Assembly: GCF_029637485.1 (NCBI RefSeq)
Contig: NZ_CP069128.1
Location: forward strand, 496,001 to 560,000
Direction: 5' to 3'
DNA length: 64,000 nucleotides
Origin: Sphingomonas sp. LHG3406-1
Lineage (GTDB): Bacteria; Pseudomonadota; Alphaproteobacteria; Sphingomonadales; Sphingomonadaceae
Position 1 is the first letter of the stretch, and every line of letters starts with the position of its first letter. The translations under genes and the position numbers were made by a program. Below the pieces are notes generated by a model, which was given only the letters and a program-made list of their open reading frames with translations, did no database searches and was not told the origin of the DNA. Positions 49,029 to 57,323 of the stretch are shown here, one piece after another.

Positions 49029-50129
49029 ATGCGCGTCGGCGTGCCCAAGGAAATCAAGAACCACGAGTATAGAGTCGGCCTGACGCCGGCCTCGGTCAAG
49101 GAGCTGGTCGCGGCCGGCCACCAGTTGTTCGTCGAGACCGGCGCCGGCAAGGGCATCGACTGCCCGGACAATGCCTATGTGAAGGCCGGCGCGACGATCC
49201 TGCCCGACGCCGCTTCGGTGTTCGAAACCGCCGAGATGATCGTCAAGGTGAAGGAGCCGCAGCCCGGCGAGATCGCGATGATCAAGCCGCACCACCTGCT
49301 GTTCACCTATCTCCACCTCGCCGCCGACAAGCCGCAGGCCGAGGGTCTGATGGCAAGCGGCGCGACCTGCATCGCCTACGAGACGGTGACCAGCCGCTCG
49401 GGCGCCCTGCCCCTCCTCAAGCCGATGAGCGAGGTCGCCGGCCGGCTCAGCGTCCAGGTCGGTGCCCATTATCTCGAAAAGGCCCAGGGTGGCCGCGGCG
49501 TGCTGCTCGGCGGCGTTCCCGGAGTAGCGCCGGCCAAGGTCGCGATCCTCGGCGGCGGCGTTTCCGGCGTCAATGCGGCGCAGATGGCGGTCGGCATGCG
49601 CGCCGACGTCACCATCTACGACATCAGCAATGAGCGCCTCGCCGAACTCGACATGTTCTTCGGCAGCCAGATCAAGACTGCCTACGCCAGCCGCGACGCC
49701 ATTGCGCGTGCGGTCGAGGAAGCGGAACTGGTGATCGGCGCGGTGCTGGTGCCGGGCGCGGCGGCGCCGAAGCTCGTCACCCGCGACATGCTGAAGACGA
49801 TGAAGCGCGGCAGCGTGCTGGTCGACATCGCCATCGATCAGGGCGGCTGCTTCGAGACCAGCCACCCGACCACCCACGCCGACCCGGTGTTCGAGGTGGA
49901 TGGCGTCATCCATTATTGCGTCGCCAACATGCCGGGCGCGGTCGCCCGCACCAGCGCGTTCGCGCTCAACAATGCGACCCTGCCCTTCGCGCTCAAGCTC
50001 GCGAACCTTGGCGCGGAAGCGGCGATGAAGGCCGACCCGCACCTCGCCAACGGGCTCAACGTCAGCGGCGGCAAGATCCGTCACCAGGCGGTCGCCGAGG
50101 CTCTGGACCTGGAGTTCGTGCCCGCCTAA
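49029..50129 (+). CDS. ald: Alanine dehydrogenase
   Basis: Reversible L-alanine to pyruvate plus ammonia, NAD-linked. 366 residues: [50 protein letters not shown], the Rossmann [18 protein letters not shown] and [21 protein letters not shown] start at the family ATG; 24 open codons upstream look non-coding. An EcfG-type promoter begins six bases after the stop. Confidence 0.96.
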   Translation: MRVGVPKEIKNHEYRVGLTPASVKELVAAGHQLFVETGAGKGIDCPDNAYVKAGATILPDAASVFETAEMIVKVKEPQPGEIAMIKPHHLLFTYLHLAADKPQAEGLMASGATCIAYETVTSRSGALPLLKPMSEVAGRLSVQVGAHYLEKAQGGRGVLLGGVPGVAPAKVAILGGGVSGVNAAQMAVGMRADVTIYDISNERLAELDMFFGSQIKTAYASRDAIARAVEEAELVIGAVLVPGAAAPKLVTRDMLKTMKRGSVLVDIAIDQGGCFETSHPTTHADPVFEVDGVIHYCVANMPGAVARTSAFALNNATLPFALKLANLGAEAAMKADPHLANGLNVSGGKIRHQAVAEALDLEFVPA

Positions 50130-50134
50130 CCGGC

Positions 50135-50159
50135 GGAACACAATAAGAACATCGTCGTT
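50135..50159 (+). promoter_or_regulatory. EcfG-type general-stress promoter
   Basis: GGAAC (50135-50139), 16 bases, CGTT (50156-50159). Perfect consensus for the alphaproteobacterial general-stress sigma factor. Transcription should start near 50166, giving a leader of about 30 bases for the DUF3072 gene. The CGTT lies in the left arm of the inverted repeat at 50152-50201. Confidence 0.7.
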
Positions 50160-50201
50160 GTCCTGCTTACTCAAGGTATTGGGAAAGCAGGACAATGACG
50201 A
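50152..50201 (+). promoter_or_regulatory. 17-bp inverted repeat enclosing the DUF3072 start codon
   Basis: Left arm TCGTCGTTGTCCTGCTT (50152-50168), 16-base loop, right arm AAGCAGGACAATGACGA (50185-50201); only one G-U pair. The right arm contains both the AGGA ribosome site and the ATG. In a read-through transcript from ald the start would be locked; a transcript from the EcfG promoter would lack most of the left arm and be free. Confidence 0.65.
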
Positions 50202-50419
50202 CGAACATCGACGACAATCCCAAGGCTCATCCGACCGGTAATGCGGTCAAGGATCCCGACCAGTGGACCACTGGCGACCAGCCGATGACGGGTGCCCAGG
50301 CCTCCTACCTTCAGACTCTGAGCGAGGAAGCGGGCGAGGAGTTCGATCCCGAACTCAGCAAGGCCGACGCTTCGAAGAAGATCGACGCGCTCCAGCATGA
50401 GACCGGGCGCGGCGAATAG
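50195..50419 (+). CDS. DUF3072 family small protein
   Basis: A 74-residue, soluble, acidic protein with the DUF3072 core: DPDQWTTGDQPMTGAQASYL followed by QTLSEEAGEEFDPELSKADA and SKKIDALQHETG. Function unknown; members look helical and are often stress-linked. Here an EcfG-type promoter and a start-codon hairpin support stress control. AGGAC precedes the ATG. Confidence 0.85.
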   Translation: MTTNIDDNPKAHPTGNAVKDPDQWTTGDQPMTGAQASYLQTLSEEAGEEFDPELSKADASKKIDALQHETGRGE

Positions 50420-50437
50420 GCACTTTCCCCCAGTTCA

Positions 50438-50526
50438 CGTCATCCCGGGCTCGACCCGGGATCCCGCTTATTTCCTAATTCGTGCGCAAGGCAGAGGCGG
50501 GACCCCGGCTCAAGGCCGGGGTGACG
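50438..50526. repeat. Inverted-repeat element, copy A
   Basis: About 89 bases with 30-base imperfect terminal inverted repeats starting CGTCATCCCGGGCTCGACCC and ending GGCCGGGGTGACG. Each arm also folds on itself (CCCGGG...CCCGGG). A second copy lies at 54081-54172. Such elements are common, dispersed and non-coding in alphaproteobacteria. The right arm supplies the stop and last codons of ccmI. Confidence 0.75.
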
Positions 50527-51211
50527 GCTGCGCTTGCGGCGGTGGCGGCGGGGCTGCGCTGGGTGCCGCCTGTCTCGGCGCCTGGTTCGGCACCATCTGC
50601 TGCTCGGTGATCGAGTTGCCGAGCAACAGTACGCCCTGTTCGATCATCGGCCGGTAGCTGGTGCCCGGCGGCGCCAAGGCGAGTGCGGCGCGGAACTGCA
50701 CCAGGCCGCGCTCGAGATCGCCGCTTCGGGCGAGCGCCAGGCCATGGAAGAAGAGCGGCGCCGGGTGCTGAGGCGCCAGTTGCTGCGCGCGTTCGAAGGC
50801 GAGTTCGGCGGCCGGTGTCACCATCTGCGCATGGTCGACGAGCGCATTGGCGAGACCGATGTTGAGCGCCAGGTCCCTCGGATAGGCCTTGAGGCCGGCG
50901 CGGATTGCCCCGAGCTCCTCGTCCGTGTTGCCGCGGCGGGCGTAGCTGTCGGCGATGATGAGGTAGCGCTCACCCGCCGTGAAGTTGCCGAGCATCGCCT
51001 GACGCGCTTCGGTCAGCGGGAGCGCGGGCCGGGACAGGCCACCTTCGCGCGGAGCGCCCGGGAGGCCGGGCCGTCCCTGATAGGCATAGCCCGCCGCGCC
51101 CAGCATCAGCGCCGCAAGCGACACCTGCAGCGCGGCGCCGCGCAGCTTGCCCGCCAGCGACAGGCCGCCCGCCGTCGCGATCAGCAGGACGAACAGCCAG
51201 ATCCAGCCCAT
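50510..51211 (-). CDS. ccmI: CcmI-like TPR protein of cytochrome c maturation
   Basis: 233 residues: two N-terminal membrane helices (WIWLFVLLIATAGGLSL, LQVSLAALMLGAAGYAY), then a TPR region (about 75-205, e.g. LGAIRAGLKAYPRDLALNIG) and a proline-rich tail (PPPPPQAQPSPRP). It should present apocytochrome c to CcmF/H. Shorter than E. coli CcmI. The last five codons and the stop lie inside a dispersed repeat, so the C-terminus looks rewritten by the repeat. Overlaps ccmH as TGATG. Confidence 0.8.
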   Translation of the reverse strand: MGWIWLFVLLIATAGGLSLAGKLRGAALQVSLAALMLGAAGYAYQGRPGLPGAPREGGLSRPALPLTEARQAMLGNFTAGERYLIIADSYARRGNTDEELGAIRAGLKAYPRDLALNIGLANALVDHAQMVTPAAELAFERAQQLAPQHPAPLFFHGLALARSGDLERGLVQFRAALALAPPGTSYRPMIEQGVLLLGNSITEQQMVPNQAPRQAAPSAAPPPPPQAQPSPRP

Positions 51212-51624
51212 CAGCGGCGCACCTTCATTCGGCGAAAGACGAGAAAGCCGCCGCCGAGCAGCAGCAGCAGGGGCGCAAGCCACAGGACGAAGGTCGCCCG
51301 GTCGAGCCGCGGCTGGTAGCTGACCCAGCTGCCATAGCGGTCGATGAGGAAGGTGCGGACCTGCTCGGGGCTCTCGCCGGCCTCGATCCGTGTGCGGACG
51401 AGATGGCGCATGTCGCCCGCCATTTCGGCGTCGCTGTCGTGGATCGACTGGCCCTGGCAGACGAGGCAGCGCAGCTCCGCCATCAGGGCCGTCGCATCGG
51501 CTTCCTTCTTCGGGTCGGACAGCTGCGTGTAGGCGTAGGGTGCCGGTGGGCGGTCCGACTGGGCAGCGGCCGGCGTCGATCCGAGCGTAGCGACGAGCAG
51601 CAGCAGGGCGGCGAGAAATCTCAC
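51211..51624 (-). CDS. ccmH: Cytochrome c-type biogenesis protein CcmH
   Basis: 137-residue periplasmic thiol protein: signal peptide (FLAALLLLVATLGSTPAAAQ), the redox motif in RCLVCQGQSIHDSDAEMA, and a C-terminal membrane anchor (FVLWLAPLLLLLGGGFLVF). It reduces the heme-binding cysteines of apocytochrome c. GTG start within the ccmG stop. Confidence 0.93.
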   Translation of the reverse strand: MRFLAALLLLVATLGSTPAAAQSDRPPAPYAYTQLSDPKKEADATALMAELRCLVCQGQSIHDSDAEMAGDMRHLVRTRIEAGESPEQVRTFLIDRYGSWVSYQPRLDRATFVLWLAPLLLLLGGGFLVFRRMKVRR

Positions 51625-52151
51625 TTCGCCTTCTCCCACTCGGCCATCACCTCGGCGACCTGCTCGGGCGCGATCGGGCCGATGTGCTGGTAGCGGACGA
51701 TGCCCTGGCCATCGACGATGAAGCTTTCCGGCACGCCCGAGGAGCCGAAGGCGATCTGCGCCTCGCCGACCGGATCGTCGCCGATCGCGCCGAACGGGTC
51801 GCCATATCTGGCGAGGAATTCGGTGACGTCCTCCGGCTTGTCGCGAAGGGCGACGGCGTCGATCGCGACGCCGCGCTTCTGGAGTTCGAGCAGGACCGGC
51901 GCCTCGGCGATGCAGGGGACGCACCAGCTGGCGAAGAAGTTGACCAGGCGCGGCTTGCCCTGGCCGAGGTCGGCAGTGGCGAGGCCGGGTCGGCCGGGCA
52001 GCATGGGCCCGGCGGCAAAGGCCGGCGCCTCCCGCCCGACCATGCGCGAGCGGATGTTGCTGTCGGGCGGCGCAGCCAGCCGCCAGGCCGCGGCGGCGAC
52101 GAAGCCGACGAAGATCAGCAGCGGGACGATCAGCCAGAGGCGGCGGCTCAT
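51621..52151 (-). CDS. ccmG: Thiol:disulfide interchange protein CcmG/DsbE
   Basis: 176-residue membrane-anchored thioredoxin. N-terminal helix (LWLIVPLLIFVGFVAAAAW), active site in NFFASWCVPCIAEAPVL, and the cis-proline loop SSGVPESFIVDGQG. Keeps CcmH reduced. The ATG overlaps the ccmF stop. Confidence 0.93.
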   Translation of the reverse strand: MSRRLWLIVPLLIFVGFVAAAAWRLAAPPDSNIRSRMVGREAPAFAAGPMLPGRPGLATADLGQGKPRLVNFFASWCVPCIAEAPVLLELQKRGVAIDAVALRDKPEDVTEFLARYGDPFGAIGDDPVGEAQIAFGSSGVPESFIVDGQGIVRYQHIGPIAPEQVAEVMAEWEKAK

Positions 52152-54061
52152 ACCGCGGCTCCGGAGACGGGTAGAGGCCGTCCTCTCTCGCGGCGCAGGC
52201 GGCCGATCATCGCCAGCAGGCCACCGAGCGCGATCAGCGCCCCGCCAAGCCAGATCAGGGTGACGAACGGCTTCCACCACAGGCGGAGCTGCCAGCGGTC
52301 ACCTTCGCGATGGCCGATGACGGTGTAGAGCTGACCGTTCCAGCGAGTGGCGATCGCCGCTTCGTTGGTTTCGGTCGCCGGCGAGCTGAAGTAGCGGCTC
52401 TGCGGATCGAGGCGGATGGAGGTGCCGCCGCGGGTCGCGACCAGATGCCCCTCGATCGCCGTCCAATTGGGTCCGGGGACCGGGTCGACGCCGTTGAAGC
52501 GCACCTGCCAGGGTCCGACGCCAAGCACCTGACCGGGACGGGCGGCGGCGAGCGTCTCGCGGGTGAAGGCGGCGTCGGAGGCGGCGCCGGCCATGGCGAC
52601 TGCGATCCCGAGATGGCTGATCACCATGCCCCAGATGGTCAGGGGCGTTCGGCGCAGGTCGCGCCCCGCGAGCGGCAGGAAGCTGGCAGTAGCGAGCCCT
52701 GCCGCGAAGGCGAGGCCGAGACGCGGCAGGATGCCCATGGCGGGGTCGAGGAAGGTCAGGCCGAAGGCGGCGACCGTGACAAGCGCCGGTCCGGCGATGC
52801 GGCGGAGATTGGGTCGGCTGTCCTTGCGCCAGCGCAGCAGCGGACCGATGAACAGCAGCGCGGCGAGGATCAGGACCAGGGGTCCGGTGACCGCGTTGAA
52901 ATAGGGCGGACCGACCGAGATCTTCTCGCCCGAAACGGCCTCGACCGCCACCGGATAGAGGGTGCCGACGAAGACGGTGCCGAGGATGACCGAGAGGATG
53001 AGGTTGTTGGCGACCAGCGCGCCTTCGCGGCTGACCGGGTCGAACCGCGCGCCTTCGCGGACGGAGGCGATGCGCAGCGCAAACAGGAGCAAGGCGCCGC
53101 CGGTGTAGAAGATCAGCAGGCCAAGGATGAAGCTGCCGCGGGTGGGGTCGACCGCGAAACTGTGGACGCTGGTGAGGATGCCCGACCGGACCAGGAAGGT
53201 GCCGATCATCGACATGGAGAAGGCGACCACCGCCAGCATGACGGTCCAGGCGCGTAAGGAGCCGCGCGCGGCCAGCACGTTGATCGAGTGAAGCAGGGCC
53301 GTGGCAGCGAGCCAGGGCATGAGCGAGGCATTCTCGACCGGATCCCAGAACCACCAGCCGCCCCAGCCGAGCTCGTAATAGGCCCAGTAGCTGCCGGCGA
53401 CGATACCGATGGTCAGCAGCACCCAGGCGCCGAGGACCCACGGGCGCATGGCGCGGGCCATGGCGGGGCCGACCTCGCGGGTCAGCAAGGCGCCGACGGC
53501 GAGGCTGAAGGCGACCGACAGGCCGACATAGCCGAGGTAGAGGGTCGGCGGATGGAAGGCCAGGCCCGGATCCTGCAGCAGGGGATTGAGCCCCTGCCCT
53601 TGCGGCGGCGCCGGATCGAGGCGGGTGAAGGGATTGGAGGCGATCAGCAGGAAACTGAAAAAGCCGAGGGCCAGCAGCGCCTGCGCACCGAGCGTCGCGC
53701 GAAGGCTGGCTTCGGGCAGACGACGCTCGATCAGCGCGAGCAGGGCACCCGCGGCCGACAGCACCGTCACCCACAGGAGCATGGAGCCTTCGTGATTCCC
53801 CCAGGTGCCGGAGAAGCGGTAGATGAAGGGCTTGGCGCTGTGGCTGTTGGCGGCGACCAGTTCGACGCTGGTGTCGGTGCGCACGAACAGCCAGATCAGC
53901 AGGACGAAGGCGAGCAGGGTCAAAAGCCCCTGCGCCACCGCGACCGGGGCGACGAGCGTCTTGAGATCGCCAAGGCGGTTGCCGGCGAGCGCAAGGCAGA
54001 ACTGGAGCAGGGCGAGCGCAAAGGCGAGCCAGAGCGCGGCCAGGCCGGCTTCGGCGATCAT
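52148..54061 (-). CDS. ccmF: Cytochrome c heme lyase CcmF
   Basis: Large inner-membrane protein that attaches heme to apocytochrome c. 637 residues, about 15 helices; WWD domain GWGGWWFWDPVENASLMPW, FSGTWGNHEGSMLLWV and the conserved histidines around ALLHSINVLAARG. A repeat element separates it from ccmE, unlike the overlapping joins elsewhere in the cluster. Confidence 0.95.
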   Translation of the reverse strand: MIAEAGLAALWLAFALALLQFCLALAGNRLGDLKTLVAPVAVAQGLLTLLAFVLLIWLFVRTDTSVELVAANSHSAKPFIYRFSGTWGNHEGSMLLWVTVLSAAGALLALIERRLPEASLRATLGAQALLALGFFSFLLIASNPFTRLDPAPPQGQGLNPLLQDPGLAFHPPTLYLGYVGLSVAFSLAVGALLTREVGPAMARAMRPWVLGAWVLLTIGIVAGSYWAYYELGWGGWWFWDPVENASLMPWLAATALLHSINVLAARGSLRAWTVMLAVVAFSMSMIGTFLVRSGILTSVHSFAVDPTRGSFILGLLIFYTGGALLLFALRIASVREGARFDPVSREGALVANNLILSVILGTVFVGTLYPVAVEAVSGEKISVGPPYFNAVTGPLVLILAALLFIGPLLRWRKDSRPNLRRIAGPALVTVAAFGLTFLDPAMGILPRLGLAFAAGLATASFLPLAGRDLRRTPLTIWGMVISHLGIAVAMAGAASDAAFTRETLAAARPGQVLGVGPWQVRFNGVDPVPGPNWTAIEGHLVATRGGTSIRLDPQSRYFSSPATETNEAAIATRWNGQLYTVIGHREGDRWQLRLWWKPFVTLIWLGGALIALGGLLAMIGRLRRERGRPLPVSGAAV

Positions 54062-54080
54062 GCGTGCACCGGGAAGAGGA

Positions 54081-54172
54081 CGTCACCCCGGGCTTGATCC
54101 GGAGTCTGCCTTCCCTGGACCAGCGCGTGTCGAACGAAGACAGGGGGATTCCGGGTCAAGCCCGGCATGACG
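54081..54172. repeat. Inverted-repeat element, copy B
   Basis: About 92 bases, arms CGTCACCCCGGGCTTGATCC and GGTCAAGCCCGGCATGACG, same architecture as copy A. It occupies the ccmF-ccmE gap. A hairpin of this size in the transcript could alter the ratio of CcmE to CcmF. Confidence 0.75.
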
Positions 54173-54191
54173 AGCTTGCTTCGCGCACTCG

Positions 54192-54638
54192 TCACTTGAC
54201 CGTCTCCCAGGTCATCATCTCCGCTGCCTGATTGCCCATCTGCGGCGGCATGTAGCGTTCGTCATGCTTGGCGAGGATGTTGTCGGCGACGAAGGTGCCG
54301 CCGGGCTGAAGCTGACCCTCGGCCACCGCGCCGCTATTTTCCTTGAACAGGTCGGGCACGATGCCGGTGAAGCGGACGGGGACTTCGCCGACGCCGTCGG
54401 TCATCACGAAGGCGACGCTGACGCCGTCCGGCTGGCGCTTGATCGAGCCCGCCTTGACCATGCCGCCGAGCCGCAGCGGCACGCCCACCTCGGCGCGGCC
54501 GGCGGTGACGTCCTGCGGCGTGCGGAAGTAAGCGGCGCGATCGGCGAGGCCCCACATGGCGAGCAGCACGGCCCCGATCAGGGCGGTGACCGCAAGCAGG
54601 ACCAGCACCAGCCTCTGGTGCTTGGGTGCGAGGGTCAT
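54192..54638 (-). CDS. ccmE: Heme chaperone CcmE
   Basis: 148 residues: N-terminal anchor (LVLVLLAVTALIGAVLLAMW), an OB-fold domain (VPLRLGGMVKAGSIKRQPDG, VAFVMTDG) and the heme-attachment histidine and tyrosine in LAKHDERYMPP. Accepts heme from CcmC and hands it to CcmF. ATGA overlap with ccmD. Confidence 0.94.
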   Translation of the reverse strand: MTLAPKHQRLVLVLLAVTALIGAVLLAMWGLADRAAYFRTPQDVTAGRAEVGVPLRLGGMVKAGSIKRQPDGVSVAFVMTDGVGEVPVRFTGIVPDLFKENSGAVAEGQLQPGGTFVADNILAKHDERYMPPQMGNQAAEMMTWETVK

Positions 54639-54766
54639 TGGCGGCGGCCGATCCTTTCGGCCCGATCCTCGGCCTGGCGGCAGGCGATCAGCGACCAGCC
54701 GAGCAGTCCGGCCGTGCCGCCGAGGGTCACCACATAAGCGGCGATGACGAAGGCCCACTGGTTCAT
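54635..54766 (-). CDS. ccmD: Heme exporter protein CcmD
   Basis: 43 residues with one helix (WAFVIAAYVVTLGGTAGLLG) and a basic tail (CRQAEDRAERIGRRQ). Small adaptor of the CcmABC complex. Four-base overlaps with ccmC before it and ccmE after it support it as a real gene despite its length. Confidence 0.85.
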   Translation of the reverse strand: MNQWAFVIAAYVVTLGGTAGLLGWSLIACRQAEDRAERIGRRQ

Positions 54767-55479
54767 GCGCCCGCCGTCCTCCGCAGCCGTGCCTCGACCT
54801 TCGACGTCGCCAGCTCGGTCCGCATCCGCAGCAGCACCACGGCACCGAACAGGGCCGAGAAGCCGAACAGGGTGAAGAAGAGCGGCCACAGGATCTCGGG
54901 CGAGATGCTGGTTCCGGTGAGCTCGATGCTCTCGCCCTGGTGGAGGGTATTCCACCATTGCACCGAAAAATGGATGATCGGGATGTTGAGCGCGCCGACG
55001 AGGCCGAACACCGGCGCGGCGCGGCCGTCGGGCCCCCGCTCCTTCTCCGCCGCCGACAGCGCCATGTAGCCGCAGTAAAGGAAGAACAGCACCAGCATGC
55101 TGGTCAGCCGGCCGTCCCACTCCCACCAGGTGCCCCAGGTCGGACGGCCCCAGATGGAGCCGGTGGCGAGGCAGAGCGCTGCGAACGATGCACCGGCGGG
55201 CGCGATTGCCCGGGCGGCGACTCCCGCCAGGGGATGGCGCCACACAATCTGCATGACGGATGCGACCGCGATTCCCGTCCAGCCGCCCATTCCGAGCCAG
55301 GCGGCAGGCACGTGGATGTGGAGGATGCGGGCGGTGTCGCCCTGCAGGTAGTCGGGCGGCATGATGAACAAGGCACCGACCACGCCGATCGCGGTCAGCA
55401 CCAGGCCGATCCCCAACAGCCATGCCGTGGCGGGCTTCGCGATCTTCAGGAAACGGGCGGGATTGGCAAAGCGGTGCAT
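54763..55479 (-). CDS. ccmC: Heme exporter protein CcmC
   Basis: 238 residues, six helices, WWD domain WGRPTWGTWWEWDGRLTSML and the two conserved histidines (HIHVPAAWLGMGG and IIHFSVQWWNTLHQG). Loads heme onto CcmE. First ccm gene here; ccmA and ccmB are not upstream and must be elsewhere. The ATG at MHRFANPARF is chosen; a GTG 11 codons earlier is less likely. Confidence 0.94.
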   Translation of the reverse strand: MHRFANPARFLKIAKPATAWLLGIGLVLTAIGVVGALFIMPPDYLQGDTARILHIHVPAAWLGMGGWTGIAVASVMQIVWRHPLAGVAARAIAPAGASFAALCLATGSIWGRPTWGTWWEWDGRLTSMLVLFFLYCGYMALSAAEKERGPDGRAAPVFGLVGALNIPIIHFSVQWWNTLHQGESIELTGTSISPEILWPLFFTLFGFSALFGAVVLLRMRTELATSKVEARLRRTAGA

Positions 55480-55542
55480 GGGTCTGGGACCGCGTCTTAT
55501 TATGGTTGCCACCGCTTTGCACTAGGCCCTTGTACGGATGGC

Positions 55543-56592
55543 CTAACCGCGTCCGATCAGCTTGCGCGCCATGGCGTCGGCGACCGTGGCGGGATCGCGG
55601 CCGCTCGACTCGCTTTCGCTCCAGATCGCGTCGAGGCGGCCGGGAATGCCTTCGATGCGGCGGCGGACTACCTCGGCATCGCCGTCCTGCAGATATTCGG
55701 TCGAGACGTTGATGATCCCGCCCGCGTTGATGACATAGTCGGGAGCGTAGAGGATGCCGCGGGCCATCAGCGCCGCGCCATGTTCCGGGCGGGCGAGCTG
55801 GTTGTTGGCACCGCCCGCCACGATCGGCGAGTTCAGCGCCACAATGCTCTGGTCATCAAGGACGGCGCCGAGCGCATTGGGGCTGACCACGTCCGCTTCG
55901 ATCGAAAGGATGGTCGCGGGGTCGCCGAGCGTGCCGCCGACTTCGGCCGCGAGATTGGCGGCCTTGGCCTGGTCGACGTCGGCAATGGTCAGGCGAGCGC
56001 CTTCCGCAGCGGCCCGGCGCGCAACGCCGCTGGCGACGCTGCCGGCGCCCTGCAGCGCGATGTGGAGGCCCGATACGCTGTCCTTGCCGAGCGCCCGGCG
56101 AACGGCGGCCTTGAGGCCGAGGAAGACGCCATAGCTGGTGTGCGGACCCGGATCGCCGCCGACCGCGCCCTCGGCGACCGGAAGTCCGGCGACGTGACGG
56201 GTCTCGCGGCGAACCGCCTGCATGTCGGCGACGTTGATCCCGACGTCCTCGGCGGTGACATAACGTCCGCCAAGGCCTTCGACCGCGCGGCCGAAGGCGG
56301 TCAGCATGGCAGGGGTCTTGGTCCGAGCTTCGTCAGCAAGAATGACGGCCTTGCCGCCGCCCAGCGGAAGGCCGGCCATGGCGTTCTTGAAACTCATCCC
56401 GCGCGACAGGCGAAGCGCATCGGTCAGTGCATCGGCATTGTCGGCATAATGCCAGAAGCGCGATCCGCCTGCGGCCGGCCCGAGGTGGGTCGAATGCATG
56501 GCGATGATGGCACGCAGGCCGCTTGCCTTGTCGGTTACGAAGTGCACTGCCTCGTGCCCGTCGAAATCGGGCAGGCTCCACAGGTCGGTCAT
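55543..56592 (-). CDS. Leu/Phe/Val dehydrogenase
   Basis: 349 residues of the Glu/Leu/Phe/Val dehydrogenase family: LPLGGGKAVILADEARTK with the catalytic lysine, YVTAEDVGINVADMQAV, a Rossmann segment IALQGAGSVASGVARRAA and NAGGIINVSTEYLQ. It deaminates branched-chain or aromatic amino acids with NAD. The exact substrate is not decided. Start at MTDLWSLPDFDG. Confidence 0.92.
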   Translation of the reverse strand: MTDLWSLPDFDGHEAVHFVTDKASGLRAIIAMHSTHLGPAAGGSRFWHYADNADALTDALRLSRGMSFKNAMAGLPLGGGKAVILADEARTKTPAMLTAFGRAVEGLGGRYVTAEDVGINVADMQAVRRETRHVAGLPVAEGAVGGDPGPHTSYGVFLGLKAAVRRALGKDSVSGLHIALQGAGSVASGVARRAAAEGARLTIADVDQAKAANLAAEVGGTLGDPATILSIEADVVSPNALGAVLDDQSIVALNSPIVAGGANNQLARPEHGAALMARGILYAPDYVINAGGIINVSTEYLQDGDAEVVRRRIEGIPGRLDAIWSESESSGRDPATVADAMARKLIGRG

Positions 56593-56624
56593 GAAGGGAA
56601 AAGTCCGGTTCGCCAGGAGGAAAA

Positions 56625-56702
56625 TGGGGCGATCGACGGGACTTGAACCCGCGACCCTCGGTACCACAAACCGATGCTCTAACCAACTGAGCTACGATCG
56701 CC
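56625..56702 (-). tRNA. tRNA-His (GTG)
   Basis: 78 nt with the extra 5' G typical of tRNA-His (pairs with C73) and encoded CCA. Acceptor GCGATCG/CGATCGC, D-arm AGCTCAGTTGGTTAGAGC, anticodon loop TTGTGGT in TCGGT/ACCGA, T-arm GCGGG-TTCAAGT-CCCGT. The Leu dehydrogenase start lies 33 bases further on in the same direction. Confidence 0.95.
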
Positions 56703-56795
56703 ACGACCGTGGACCAAAGCGGTGAAACGGCTTGGCACGGCGCGCCAGCCCCTTAAGGGTGACCGCGTCCCGATGCAAGCAAGTCGACCACGATC

Positions 56796-57224
56796 ATGCC
56801 CCTTTCTTCCCCGCACGCAACACTCGTCAAGTTCGGCTATCCCAGAACCCTGGTCCATGAAGGACGGCATTGGGCGGTGCTGGTGCGCCCGGCCCAGCCG
56901 ACGCTCGGCAGCCTGGTCCTGTGCTCGACGAGTGAGGAGACGGCCTATGGCGCCCTCCCCGCCGAAGCCTTTGCCGAGCAGGGCGAGCTGGTCGCGAGGA
57001 TCGAGCGTATGCTGAAGGCCGTCAGCGACTATGAGCGGGTGAACTATCTCATGCTGATGATGGTCGACCCCCACGTCCACTTCCACATCATCCCGCGCTA
57101 CTCCGGCGATCGGGCCTTTGAAGGGAGTGCTTTTTTCGACTCGGGTTGGCCCGCGCAACCTGATCTCCTAACGACGCAGCCGGCGTCGGAGTCTCTGATC
57201 GAGCATCTCCGCCGCCATTGGTAA
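56796..57224 (+). CDS. HIT family protein
   Basis: 142 residues with the histidine triad DPHVHFHIIPRYSG. N-terminal part FGYPRTLVHEGRHWAVLVRP fits HIT nucleotide hydrolases/transferases. Substrate unknown. The ribosome site before the ATG is weak. Confidence 0.88.
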   Translation: MPLSSPHATLVKFGYPRTLVHEGRHWAVLVRPAQPTLGSLVLCSTSEETAYGALPAEAFAEQGELVARIERMLKAVSDYERVNYLMLMMVDPHVHFHIIPRYSGDRAFEGSAFFDSGWPAQPDLLTTQPASESLIEHLRRHW

Positions 57225-57252
57225 CATGGAATGGCGCGTTTCTGGCACTCTT

Positions 57253-57266
57253 TTAACCTGAGTTAA
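57253..57266 (+). promoter_or_regulatory. Crp/Fnr-like palindrome
   Basis: TTAAC-CTGA-GTTAA: a 5-4-5 inverted repeat with the spacing of Crp/Fnr sites (TTGAT-N4-ATCAA), 57 bases before a Crp/Fnr-family gene. Probable autoregulatory site. It could also be read as an odd CtrA site (TTAA-N6-TTAA), but CtrA prefers N7. Confidence 0.5.
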
Positions 57267-57323
57267 TTTGCTTGCACCGCCTGTCCCGCATTGAGATAAT
57301 TGTTACGCGAGAGTGGAAGGCGA

